DNA of 64,000 nucleotides from Hofstenia miamia (taxonomy: Eukaryota; Xenacoelomorpha; Acoela), in the NCBI GenBank assembly GCA_004352715.1, contig SCFE01000082.1, forward strand, positions 1,026,179-1,090,178, given 5' to 3'. Numbering within the stretch: position 1 is the stretch's first letter; each line of letters starts with the position of its first letter. The translations under genes were made by a program, and so were the position numbers. Positions 24,300 through 34,700 of this stretch are shown piece by piece. The notes below the pieces were generated by a model. The model was given only the letters and a program-made list of their open reading frames with translations, had not been told where the DNA came from and made no database searches.

Positions 24300-24767
24300 C
24301 AGTAAACATAGAACTGTTGTAACAACGTCGTTTTTGTGGTGCATTGGCGTTTAATAGGCGTTGAATTGTTTAAGTGGCGTTTATAGTGCGGATTAGGAAA
24401 ATATTGAGAAAATAGACCCTAAAAATGCATTTCAAGATCCTAGATTTTAAATTTTTCAATTTTTTACGGAAAATTTTTTGATTTATCCAGTTAACATTAA
24501 ATTTGGAAACCCGACAGGGGGCATTCCACCATATCCCCCTGGGTAAAACACTGGGATTAATAGCGGTGTATAATTCCGTCTAGCAAAAAATATTTTTAAA
24601 ATAGGAAAAATTTTAGTATTATGACAATTTGAAGATAAATTTTTTAAAAACGACATTTTTATTGATAGTTTGTCGTTTTATTGTAAAAAGACGTTGTTTT
24701 GTAATGTCGTTTTAGTGCCGTTATTATGTCGTTCAGCGACGTCGTTAAGACAGTTCTATGTTTACTG
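24300..24767. mobile_element. 468-bp MITE with 18-bp perfect inverted repeats
   Basis: Both ends read CAGTAAACATAGAACTGT inward (24300-24317 and 24750-24767). Similarity continues imperfectly to about 33 bp (AACGACGTCG). The interior is non-coding, with several GTCGTTTT/AACGAC motifs near the right end. It interrupts the transposase-like frame of the surrounding hAT copy; the uninterrupted version is seen in reverse complement at about 54480-54540. The flanks (GCACACCC and AGACGTGT) show no clear target duplication, so its superfamily is open. Confidence 0.8.
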
Positions 24768-24964
24768 AGACGTGTTGCAGAATTATGCCATGCGTATTCA
24801 GGCAAAATATATGAGGGTTGACAATCTAATTGCTTCAATTAAGGCTACTATCATAAAATATCAAAGTTTTTCAAAGTTTGACAGAATTGAAATTCCACCA
24901 GATGTTGTTATTGCTCATACACTTGAACCTGGAAATGATTGATGTGAAATAATCGCCTATTTCA
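24374..24964 (+). repeat. First copy of an exact 591-bp duplication
   Basis: This stretch is repeated with no difference I can see at 24966-25556, the two separated by a single N at 24965. A perfect tandem copy joined by one N, starting and ending at arbitrary points inside other elements, is what overlapping contig ends look like when a scaffolder fails to merge them. Confidence 0.9.
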
Positions 24965-24965
24965 N

Positions 24966-25556
24966 GTGGCGTTTATAGTGCGGATTAGGAAAATATTGAG
25001 AAAATAGACCCTAAAAATGCATTTCAAGATCCTAGATTTTAAATTTTTCAATTTTTTACGGAAAATTTTTTGATTTATCCAGTTAACATTAAATTTGGAA
25101 ACCCGACAGGGGGCATTCCACCATATCCCCCTGGGTAAAACACTGGGATTAATAGCGGTGTATAATTCCGTCTAGCAAAAAATATTTTTAAAATAGGAAA
25201 AATTTTAGTATTATGACAATTTGAAGATAAATTTTTTAAAAACGACATTTTTATTGATAGTTTGTCGTTTTATTGTAAAAAGACGTTGTTTTGTAATGTC
25301 GTTTTAGTGCCGTTATTATGTCGTTCAGCGACGTCGTTAAGACAGTTCTATGTTTACTGAGACGTGTTGCAGAATTATGCCATGCGTATTCAGGCAAAAT
25401 ATATGAGGGTTGACAATCTAATTGCTTCAATTAAGGCTACTATCATAAAATATCAAAGTTTTTCAAAGTTTGACAGAATTGAAATTCCACCAGATGTTGT
25501 TATTGCTCATACACTTGAACCTGGAAATGATTGATGTGAAATAATCGCCTATTTCA
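24966..25556 (+). repeat. Second copy of the 591-bp duplication
   Basis: Starts GTGGCGTTTATAGTGCGG immediately after the N at 24965. It contains the right end of the 468-bp MITE again and the following transposase-like sequence. It is probably an assembly artefact rather than a biological duplication. Confidence 0.9.
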
Positions 25557-25622
25557 AGTCACGATTAGAAAATACCGGAATTCTATTCCAAGTTACGAAA
25601 ATGTCAAGCAACATTGGTTGCA

Positions 25623-25630
25623 ATATATAT

Positions 25631-25669
<39 letters not shown>
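25623..25669. repeat. (TA)n microsatellite
   Basis: About 47 bp of TA with one AAA interruption. It truncates the hAT copy at its transposase C-terminus. Confidence 0.95.
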
Positions 25670-25670
25670 G

Positions 25671-25857
25671 AAATCGATCCTCATAAAGTACTTGTGCGTA
25701 CCACTGCTCTCAGCAGGATATTTAAAAAACGCGGTGGCGGCAAGGAATATGGTGTGCCTATGTCCGCCGGACCCTTTTTGAAAGACAACGGGTTCACTGT
25801 GCCCGCCCAATGTCTTCTCGGCCTCAATGCCTGTCCGTCTGTTGCCATTGATTTCTA
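25671..25857 (+). CDS. Unidentified open frame, GC-richer than its surroundings
   Basis: About 61 codons are open and end in TAA at 25855-25857. The peptide includes IDPHKVLVRTTALSRIFKKR, GGGKEYGVPMSAGPFLKDN and GFTVPAQCLLGLNACPSV. Base composition is clearly less AT-rich than the neighbours, as for an exon or a recent insertion. The opposite strand is also open but reads less like protein. No start or splice site is convincing because a (TA)n tract lies directly upstream. I do not recognise a family. Confidence 0.3.
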
Positions 25858-25897
25858 ACAAAAACCATAAAAAACAGATTGGACTTTCAAAAAACAC

Positions 25898-27555
25898 ATT
25901 AGGCTAAAATTTGCAAAGTATCTTATATTTGTAATCAAACGCAAATCCAGCGTAACTCAAAACGAATGATCCAATTTCATTATACATTAATTCATATACC
26001 AAGCATTCTCATGAAATGAATCATTAGCCTTTATTTCACCAGAAACTACAAGAAGATAGGCCTGAGTTCATTTTTTGCAACAAGATGGAGTTCCTGCCCA
26101 TTGGCACCTGAATGCTAGAAATTCTTAAATAAAAAAGTGCCTCAGCGATGGATTGGTCTTTTTCCTGAGGGGTGATGTTCCACCACTGCCTATGAGCATC
26201 CATGATCTTAAACAATAAATAGCCATAGCAATTGATTTTGTGGACCATGATATGCTAATAAACGTCTGGGAAGAATTCTCTTATCGTATTGATGTTGCTT
26301 GTGCTGCAGGTGTGGTCAAACTGAACGTTCTTAAAACAATAAATAAAACTTAATCGTGAGTAGAATAAATTGTTATTAAACTAAGTTTTCTATTGTTTTT
26401 TTTTATTAATGTATTGTTGAATGAAATCAAGTCATTCTTTTTAATTGCACTGTATATCTAAAAGAAAACTTTAAGAGAAACTGTACAAATATTAATTACG
26501 TTTTTGGAAAAATACTGTGTGCCCATACACGCTCGTTACCGTCATTTCCATTGCCCGCCAGCAAAAACATTAGAAAAGGGGATAAAAAAATTTTTGATAC
26601 ACTAATAAAAAATGAGATTTTTGAAGTCTGCAGCCAGCGAAGTTTTACTAGGGATGTGCGGATACACATTTTTACCCGTACTACTCGAGTACAGGTTACC
26701 GGTCCTGCAGTTCGGATAAAGACAAAAGCTAACGGGGAAATGCAGAAACATATCTTGTAAAGTTAGCTATATTATTTAAAAAGGTATTTTGTGAATTTGT
26801 CTTTGAACGCTTAAATACACATTTAAATGAGCTTTGTCAATAAACGAAGACTAAAGCAAAGTCTTTGAATGCAAAATAGGATTAAATATATTTAGTTTTC
26901 TTATATTTTCAGTATAAAATGTTATACAAACAGCGTGATTAAACTCTAGCATTTAATATAAAAATTATACCAACGCTAACGTCTCTTAAAACATCAAACA
27001 TCTATACACCTACAATAATGGACTTGAATTTGTTTTGATTCTATGCACTCTTTTGCAATAGGTGTTACCATGCTTTGAATGTGCTTATAATATTTAATGG
27101 TTAATTAAGGAATGTCATATGCTAAAATTGTGAATAAAAATCATTTTACCAATTTATGATGATCACAATATATTACTTATTTCGTTCCTAAAATATTAAA
27201 ACACAACATATGGTTTGTTTAAAGTATATTCTTTTATTAAATGTCTAATACAGCCTATTGAAATCCCCGTGAATAGCACGAACAGTTTCCTAGTTATAAA
27301 AAATAAAGACGTACTTCCATTGTCTTTAGAATCATCAGTCGTATACAACCATAATTATGATTAGTGTGATAACTCATAGATCGGTGAGACCAAAAGACAT
27401 CTGGAAGTCAGAATCAAAGAAGATATGTGGGATTCCTAAGATCAGAAATAGTCAGCCATCAGCTTAAAAAGAAAAATGAAAACTCTAAAATTATAATGAA
27501 AACAAAATTTACGAAAATAGGAGAAGAAACAAGAGATAAAAGTAAACTATTAAAT

Positions 27556-27594
<39 letters not shown>

Positions 27595-28030
27595 GAAAGA
27601 CTATATATATTTCACTTTTTTGCGACACTTAAGTCGAATATACAAAATGCCAAAATAAACCTAAATAAAATTAACAAAAGAATTTCTTAGATGATTGAAC
27701 TGCACGCATTGACTAATTGCGGGTATTTCAAAAATTATAGTGTCTTGGTTATATTTTTGGAATGAAGTAATGAAGTGGATGTTCGTCACTTTGAAGTTTT
27801 TTCCATATTGATTTACAATGCATATAAATATATATAAACATATATTTATAGATAAGAAAAAAACATATATAGATAAAACTTTTATGTATTTAAAACGGGG
27901 TGTTTATGTGCATAAATATTTAGGTAAAAGGGTTTAAATATGTTGGTAAAAACGCCAAACATGTACTGAAAAACTGAATTAATGGGGACTATAATGACCT
28001 GTAATACTTTTAGAGCATTAATAATCCTTG
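25898..28030. other. AT-rich non-coding stretch
   Basis: No gene is seen. TAGGGATGTGCGGATAC at 26649 looks like one terminus of a hAT-type element related to that at 38630-38985, but I found no partner end. A (GA)n tract lies at 27556-27600. Confidence 0.5.
27556..27600. repeat. (GA)n microsatellite
   Basis: About 45 bp of GA repeats with a single GG interruption and an AAA near its end. Confidence 0.95.
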
Positions 28031-28037
28031 GTTTTTC

Positions 28038-28595
28038 TCAAGTCAGGGAAATAAGATCGTTGAAATCAAGTTGATCGTTCCATGGATTTACTCTGAAATT
28101 TAAGTACACATGCCCTGTGAGAGAAAAATAAGATTTATCGTTCCAAAGGACTTTATCCAAATCAATTACCCCACTCGACATCAGATTCGCAAACTCAATC
28201 CTTGCATCTCTTTCAGCTTTTGATAGCTGTTGGTTCGTTTCCAGCTTGTACGGGTACAAATGCAGGCTCTTGCGCAGTATTAGTTGCACAGAGCTTTGTG
28301 GTATTCCAATGCCTTGTGCAACAGAATGTGAGGAAGCAACTCCATAATTATTCTTGTTCTGCAACCTGACCAATTCTGCCTCGATCACTGGTTTGCGTTC
28401 TTTCTCCAAACTGGGTCTTCCGGATCGTGATTTGTCATGTACTGAAACAGTCTCGTAGAACCTTGTAACCGTGCTCACTTATATGGGATCTCTTTTCACT
28501 TGATGAGCTGTGTTGTATGCCCGAATAGCTGTTGACGCTAACTTATTATTCGTGAAATACAGCACTAACTATTCTATACGCGTCTGAGTGTTCAT
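28038..28595 (-). pseudogene. Tc1/mariner-like transposase, truncated and broken
   Basis: On the minus strand an ATG at 28595 opens a frame with in-frame stops after about 8 and 38 codons. It is then open for about 146 codons. Family features in order: DKSRSGRPSLEKE (linker after the first helix-turn-helix), HSVAQGIGIPQSSVQLILRK (second helix-turn-helix), LHLYPYKLETNQQLSKAERD, and LWNDKSYFSLTGHV, which carries the first catalytic Asp of the DDE domain. The remaining catalytic domain is missing after about residue 185 of an expected 330-370. It belongs to the large arthropod-type mariner group related to Tc3-like transposases. Terminal repeats were not identified. Not functional. Confidence 0.8.
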
Positions 28596-28749
28596 TGTGA
28601 AGAAGACTAAAATAATATAATGAAGCTGATGTAATCCACCTTTATATATAACAAAATGAATATATTAGCTAACCAATCAGAATACTACATTTATTAACTA
28701 CGTTCAATTTACATTTTGTGTCACTTATGGGTCATACTATATATATATA
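28596..28749. other. Likely 5' non-coding part of the mariner-like element
   Basis: This lies between the transposase start and the N-run. GACACAAAATGTAAATTGAA (minus strand, near 28720) could be close to a terminal repeat, but the other end is lost, so I cannot confirm it. Confidence 0.25.
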
Positions 28750-28849
28750 NNNNNNNNNNNNNNNNNNNNNNNNNNNNNNNNNNNNNNNNNNNNNNNNNNN
28801 NNNNNNNNNNNNNNNNNNNNNNNNNNNNNNNNNNNNNNNNNNNNNNNNN
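28750..28849. other. Assembly gap of 100 N inside (TA)n
   Basis: Exactly 100 Ns, the conventional filler for a gap of unknown size, flanked by ATATAT on both sides. Confidence 0.95.
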
Positions 28850-28883
<34 letters not shown>

Positions 28884-28959
28884 AAAAGGTTTTCCCGTAC
28901 AAATGCTCTTACAAATGTAAGTAGGAAATTAATATATATGTATATGTTCATAAATGTTT

Positions 28960-29913
28960 ATAAATATGCTGGAAATTCTTCTTTGTTTATACAATTGAAT
29001 AGCAGCTGGAAGGAAGGTTTTAGTGCATAATGCTTTATGTGATAGTGTTGATCTTTGCAATGTTCTAGTATTTTCCATCGTGGTTTTAAAAAGATCTTTC
29101 ATTTAAAGGATTATGAGGATCGTCGATTATCTTTTTTGATGTTTTTTGAAATTGCCATTTGAAGGCGTTATTGACAATTGAAAAAATTATCTTTGTATAA
29201 TTTTGAAATCTTAGCGAATAACTTAATAGGTCTTTTTAAAACTTTAATGTTCTTTTTCGTTAACCCTGGTGCAAATACTTCATATGTATATATATAATTT
29301 GGCTTAATTATATATTGAATATATAAACTTTTTCGTCCTTCTTCATATAATTTATTAGATATGAAACTGATGATGTAATGAAATTCACTTTCTTTCTAAT
29401 AAATTCCACATTTTCATCCCAATTCAATTTATTATTCATAAGTAAGCCTAAATATTTCACACTCTTTGTCATTCGTATTGAATTTTCATAATTTTGATCT
29501 TTTCTTTAACTGAATTCTTTAGATGGATGTTTTTCATATTATGATGTACAAACATTATTTCACAGGATTTGCTTATGTTAAACTTTAAGGTTTAATTCAA
29601 ATGAGTGTTCAAATACTTCTGATATTGTGCTTTTATAATTCAGAAAATCTTTTTCAGGTTTTAATGTTACTAGCTTACCCAAAACTTTTGTGTCGTCAGA
29701 ATATTTCATTATATGAAAATTTGTATAACTAACAATAATTGAATTGATTTTATCAGCGTATGCTGTAAAGAGCGGGCCACTAAGTGGTCTTTCTAGTGGA
29801 ATTCCGGCAAATGCTTTATACATTGGCATTTGATATTGGATGTATTTGGTGTAAAATTTGTTTTAAAATTTGTTTTGAAGTATGGTATTAAATGCACTTC
29901 AATAATCAATCAA
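28960..29913 (-). pseudogene. 5'-truncated non-LTR retrotransposon (LINE) RT fragment
   Basis: Read on the minus strand from 29913. LIDY-stop-SAFNTIL is the RT palm motif A, with its catalytic Asp and a stop in place of Ser. Then FAGIPLERPLSGPLFTAYAD matches the PQG..LSP region with the Gln lost. KYSDDTKVLGKL is the YxDD active site at 29692-29703. After many breaks a C-terminal signature, DDPHNPLNERSF near 29124-29089, is followed by a decayed KTFLPAAIQLYKQ (about 29000). That order is typical of CR1/Rex/jockey-like LINEs. The 5' end stops abruptly beside the large palindrome at 29925. It is dead, with stops and frameshifts throughout. Confidence 0.75.
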
Positions 29914-29924
29914 TGCCTCCTCTT

Positions 29925-30114
29925 CCTAAGTTTTTAATAGAATATATCTTTACTAAACTGAAAATCAAAACTCTTCAATATACATGCATATATGTATGTA
30001 TATATATATATATATATATTAATATATATATATATGTATACATACATATATGCATGTATATTGAAGAGTTTTGATTTTCAGTTTAGTAAAGATATATTCT
30101 ATTAAAAACTTAGG
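29925..30114. repeat. 190-bp near-perfect palindrome with 78-bp arms
   Basis: The left arm (29925-30002) begins CCTAAGTTTTTAATAGAATA. It is the exact reverse complement of 30037-30114 as far as I can read it. The 34-bp centre is itself TA-rich and largely self-complementary. The transcript would fold as one long hairpin. Weaker complementarity continues outward (CAATGC on the left, GCATTG on the right). It lies immediately beyond the truncated 5' end of the LINE. Confidence 0.95.
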
Positions 30115-30250
30115 AGGAGCACGCATTGGCGGCGGAACAATGTCGCTTGGATATGCTATTGTATACCCGAGAATGATATTGGGTGCGCAAAACATATCAA
30201 AATAGTTATCTTGATGTCATTATCATTCAGAAATAACTTCATGAGAGATA

Positions 30251-30604
30251 TTATAGGAGACTGCTACAATTACTGATGAATATGGAATGGAAAATATGCA
30301 CTAAAAACAAGATAAAATATGCATAGTTGGAGAAATATGCAGAAATATGTAATTTGACAAATATGGTTGAACTGAAGATTGTGAATTGTTCAAAAAGCTT
30401 AAATTCTATTGCAATGAACAAAAGTATTTTGAAATGTTTTTGGTGATTTGCTCGTAGAACTTTCCTATATTTACTGAAGCTCCTTTTCACATCTGCACTA
30501 GCTAGAACGGCATGCTTAAATGCAGCTTGTGTAGCAGAAAATAAGTGAGATATTCCATCTATTTTTAACTGTCTTTGTGTTGAAGTTGAATTATTATCAA
30601 ACAA
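30251..30604 (-). pseudogene. hAT-type transposase C-terminal remnant
   Basis: A 117-codon minus-strand frame. Its N-terminal half resembles the C-terminal dimerisation region of BED-finger/CGGBP1-like hAT proteins. The key stretch is SADVKRSFSKYRKVLRANHQ, matching the family pattern s-D-v-E-R-S-F-S-x-y with Lys in place of the usual Glu. Before it come ISHLFSATQAAF and KHAVLA. The second half turns into hydrophobic AT-driven sequence with no match. No zinc finger or catalytic region is present. Confidence 0.55.
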
Positions 30605-30639
30605 GTATACTTGTCCTCATTAACAGATCTATAAAAAAA

Positions 30640-30724
30640 CACCAGTTGACCACTACTTGACCACCAGTGGACCACCATTTGGCCACTACTTTACCACCAG
30701 TGGACCACTGGTGGACCACCAGTA
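30640..30724. repeat. 11-bp minisatellite (ACCACnnnTGG)
   Basis: About eight tandem 11-bp units, for example ACCACTACTTG, ACCACCAGTGG, ACCACTGGTGG. The unit is internally near-palindromic (CCACnnnTGG), so neighbouring units can pair. The period is not a multiple of three, so it does not encode a peptide repeat. Confidence 0.8.
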
Positions 30725-31656
30725 TTTAGCTACGTGGGTAAGCCCACTTGAGGCGATTACAAAAAGGATCTCGTGTCCAAAATGTTTTCCTAATTCGTTT
30801 AAACTTCAATAGTTCCTTATTTGCCTGCTATAACAGTCCAGCAACTGAGCAAAAAATTTCATATTTGAGGTGATGCACCTTAATCATTGCATGGTAATGC
30901 ACTCTCGTAACAAATGGATAATTTTAATTATTCGGAAATAGTCCAAGAATTTTTTAGTTGCATTTCACGTGGTAGTTAATTTTTCGGGCTTGGAAATGCT
31001 TAGAATTATTTTGCACTTTAATTTTTTCTAAAAATTGTATTAATTTTCAATATTATGATATAAAAAACTATATTTCAGTTAATTATTTTTTTTGAAAATA
31101 TTGAATCTACACAAAGCCTGTCAGTTGTAAATGGCAGGGCAAGTTGTAATAAAGTTTTGGACTAGTTGCATGTTTACAACCCCTATTTTTGTGATTTTTC
31201 ACATAACCAAGAAAAAATTTGTTCCGTCGCCACTGGGAGACGTACCTCCTTTCGTAGAGCCCCTGCTAGCATTGCCAGAAAGTTTTTAAAAAACTTATAT
31301 GATTTTTTGAGGATGCAATTGATAATTATTCTATTTTTGGAAATATTACATCATATGTATAGCATAACATAACCTTCAAAACAAAAATAATTTCAAAAAC
31401 ACAGTAACTTTCATATTTGCATTCTTAAATTTCCTTTAGTTTGATGATGGATAAATTGAAGAGCACAAATTAGTCAATCTAATTTACTTAATCACTTTTG
31501 CAGGTTGAAATAGATTTATGTAATTTTTCTCAACATGAGAATGCCATCATGCGATGCTAAAAGGAATCGATGAGTAATAGCGCATCATTTCCTAGCAGTT
31601 CGTCTCACCGCCATCTCATTCTCAGTTTACGAACGTGATTTTTAAACTACTGCAAT
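30725..31656. other. Upstream region of the LIM gene
   Basis: This would hold the promoter and 5' UTR of the LIM gene. I see no clear TATA box. The 60 bp before the start codon are less AT-rich (CGTCTCACCGCCATCTCATT), as for a TATA-less start region. TTTGTTCCGTCGCCACTG near 31199-31216 matches the end of the MITE at 2189-2358. Confidence 0.4.
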
Positions 31657-31704
31657 ATGACTGAAGTTCAGAGACCACTTGGAGAATGCAAAAAGTGCGG
31701 AAAA
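31657..31704 (+). CDS. LIM gene coding exon 1
   Basis: This encodes MTEVQRPLGECKKCGK and ends in phase 0 at a strong donor, AAAA/GTAAGC. It supplies only the first C-x2-C knuckle of LIM1. Joined to exon 2, the knuckle-to-His spacing is 16 residues, within the family range. It is too short for ordinary ORF calling; identification rests on the donor, the phase and the LIM spacing. An in-frame stop lies 21 bp upstream of the ATG. Confidence 0.8.
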
Positions 31705-34700
31705 GTAAGCATATTTTTTTTGGAATGAATTTAAAGTGTAAATGGTTTACTTAGATGTCAATATTCAAGTAATATCGAAATTTTTTTGCCATAAATGTCA
31801 AACCCGGTCTAATCCGAAATATAAGCTTACATGGAATTATTCACCTGATTTTAGTCCAGTTTATCAATCCATTGCAAATGTAGTAAAATTGTTAAAAATA
31901 TTTATTTAAACAATTTTATCGGAACAGATAGTCGCCAGATTCCATAATTTCTGTAGACAGAATATATTCATAGATGGACGCGGGTGTAATTTTTTATAAC
32001 CGCATTGCACCGCATCCGCAGTGAGTAAACCCGCAACCGCACAGCACCCGCATCCCTGTTATAAAAATTCACCCGCGCCCGCAACACACCCGCTATTTTC
32101 TAAATGTCGCCTATCATTTAAAGTAATTACGCCAAAAAATGTCAATCACAGAATTGACTTTCCATAAATTTTGTTTAATTGAGTGAATTATGTCAAGTGA
32201 ATTATATTATGTAGATTTCGTAAAATTCGTAGTATAATTAATATTGTATTAGTTTAGTATTAAACATGTAACAAAATATTAATGTCCACCCGCACCGCAT
32301 CGCAACTCGCGGGGCATTTGAATTTCTATACCCACACTGCACCACAACCGCAACCTGCATCGATCATTGAATATATTCATAATCTAGGAGTGTCAAATTT
32401 CAATCAATTTTAATTTTTAGGACTTTCCAATATTTCACGAGTGTATAGCCATGAAATTTATAACTTTTTATAAAATTTTAAATACTAATCTTTGCATAAG
32501 GAATTTTCAATTGTGCAAATTGTCGTGTGTTGGTTGCGTGTTAGCAGGTTTTTAGTAGTTCAACAAATTCAGTTGTTTGCAATTGTTTAATGTAAGTTAA
32601 TTAAAAATGTGAGGTTGATAGAAATTTTGTGTATATTAGAAATGTATGTTGAACTAGAATTGGAATCCTGGTACATTACGGAGGTGAAATCAGGTTCGGA
32701 TTGGAACCGGGAGTTGGTTCGGGTTGAATAAATCTTGTTCAGCTTGAATGAATCTCAACCCTATTCCATCTCTGGCACATCATGTTTAGTTATTGAGCTC
32801 AATTCCCAATCTCACCTGATACCAGATCATATCAGCATCCTGGGTAATTATAAAAACATGTTTATGTATCGCATATAGGAGAAATTTAAGATTATAATTA
32901 TATTTATATAGATTGAATATTAATTATATAACAATAAAATAGCATGCGAGAAAATCACGGCTATTGGACAATTATGTCTGAAGTCGAATACTTAATCATG
33001 ATCCATATCCAGACCTTAACCTCGACGTATACAACGAGCGACCCCTTTCACACAGAGTGCTGATCTGTGCTGAATGTAATCCCCTTAGAGGGATGGACCT
33101 CTCAATGCTTTACCGAACCAAGCTACTAACAGTTGGTAACTTTATGAGCACCCACTGTTACCTAAACATTTCTGCGACAAAGCATAGCTGAATTACATAG
33201 TTCCTTTGTCTATACCATAATCCAATAGAAAGCGTTATCCACCTTATTCTATCAACACGACTACATAGGCAGGTAGAAAGTACACACAGTTGCGCCTTCT
33301 TATCCCTAAACTTAACGCCCACCATGTTATGAGTTATCTGCATAAAAAGTATAAATTAGTTTTAGGTGCAGTACTTGAACTATGCATGTACTCTATTATA
33401 ATATAGGCTTCATACAAGTCCATAATGTAGAAAATAAAATTTTTCAAATATAGATCAGTCAGTGGTTGTATATTTTGTAATTCTATTTAGAACTGACTGT
33501 TGGGAACCGATCATTTGAAAATATAATGGAATACTCTCTAAGGTTTTGTCTTTTGTTAGAAAATTCTTATGATAACTCTTAGAAATCGACATCAAAAATC
33601 CGTAATAAGATTTTCACTGACACACACACACACACATTAGTCTAGTGTTTATTAATTTTCGTATTTGCCAGCACTGAAAGACTGTCGTATGCTTGCAGCC
33701 AATATAACAATTAATAGATCATACTTTGGTAGTTACAAGGGCTCTGGGATGTCTTTTCAGTAGCTCTGCATGGTGCCCCAATATTTAGAAATGTGTTAAC
33801 TATGCATTAAATGTTTATTTTACTCCAGTAAACAGAAATATTTAAGAAATTCAGTGTTTGAAACAATAGATAGATATGTTTAGCAATGTTTTAATATGAC
33901 CATATTGTCTTCTAGTAGTCGAGAGATGTGTGCTGTTTGTACCACACACCACAAACATTAAAGCCACGCCACACGCATGCCTTGAGTAATGAAAACAATG
34001 AAACTACAAACGGAATTTCAACAAGTTCTAATAAACAGTATCAAAGCATTGTGGATTTTGAATGCTATACACACAAAGAAATAGCTAGGATTCTTCGATA
34101 ATAATAAGAGGTATTAATAAGATGAGGGGACTAAGCAAGATTAAACCAATGCAATTTTTTTGCATTTCCAAATGCTGCTATAAACTTAGAAAAGTTCTTG
34201 CATGTTTGCAAACGTTTTATGCTGTTACAATGGTAATGTCGGAAAATTGTTCTCAATGTTAACTTAAAATTATTTTCTCAATAATTAGTACTACCTGGTA
34301 TATTTTATTTCTTTCTTCAAAGTTCGATATTGTGAGAATATTTATTAAGATCAAATATAATGTGAAAATTAAAGTCGTTTCTTCTATATGTAGACCGATG
34401 TATCCAATACGTGCTTGAACACAGCAAATTTTACATATGGTCGGACCAAAGCAGTGTTCACCCCTAGAAAAAAATTATTTCCTCCCTTATTTTTCACGAT
34501 GAAGATTTTCAGCAGCATGCCAGATCACAGCAAAAATGAGAAATTGTTTTGAAGTTACCCCACCAATTGGTTTGAAATTTTTCCTACAGACTTTTCATTA
34601 CTATTAAAAAGCAGTTTGACTGTTTAAAGATGTATAATTTTGTAATCCAATAACAGTTAGAATACTTTATTTCTTGTGTATTACCACAATTTACTTCTAA

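Larger units (their letters stand above)
23557..25622 (+). mobile_element. Decayed hAT element, inverted partner of 53750-55598
   Basis: Reads, on the plus strand, like the reverse complement of the element at 53750-55598. It opens with CCGGTAAAATCGGCAA and ACCGGATCCGGATATCC. It then shares AAAAGTCATATTTT blocks, AATTGCTAGCTAATTTTGGACC and GGCCATATGTGCGGCAGC, and then a transposase-like frame. That frame reads QNYAMRIQAKYMRVDNLIAS from 24772, with stops. Near its end, MSSNIGC at 25601-25621 corresponds to the transposase C-terminal motif in the other copy, cut off here by a (TA)n tract. The outermost terminus is lost. A second transposon (24300-24767) sits within the transposase region. A stitched 591-bp duplication inflates the length. 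Confidence 0.7.

Noticed and set aside
26649-26760. TAGGGATGTGCGG terminus as a full hAT element
   Set aside because: Only one end was found, with no partner terminus or target duplication.
28716-29030. Open frames running through the N-run and (TA)n
   Set aside because: They consist of unknown bases and Tyr-Ile repeats from TA dinucleotides; no protein evidence.
33000-33130. Locally GC-richer patch considered as a tRNA-derived or structural RNA sequence
   Set aside because: No A and B boxes in correct order and no cloverleaf could be drawn.
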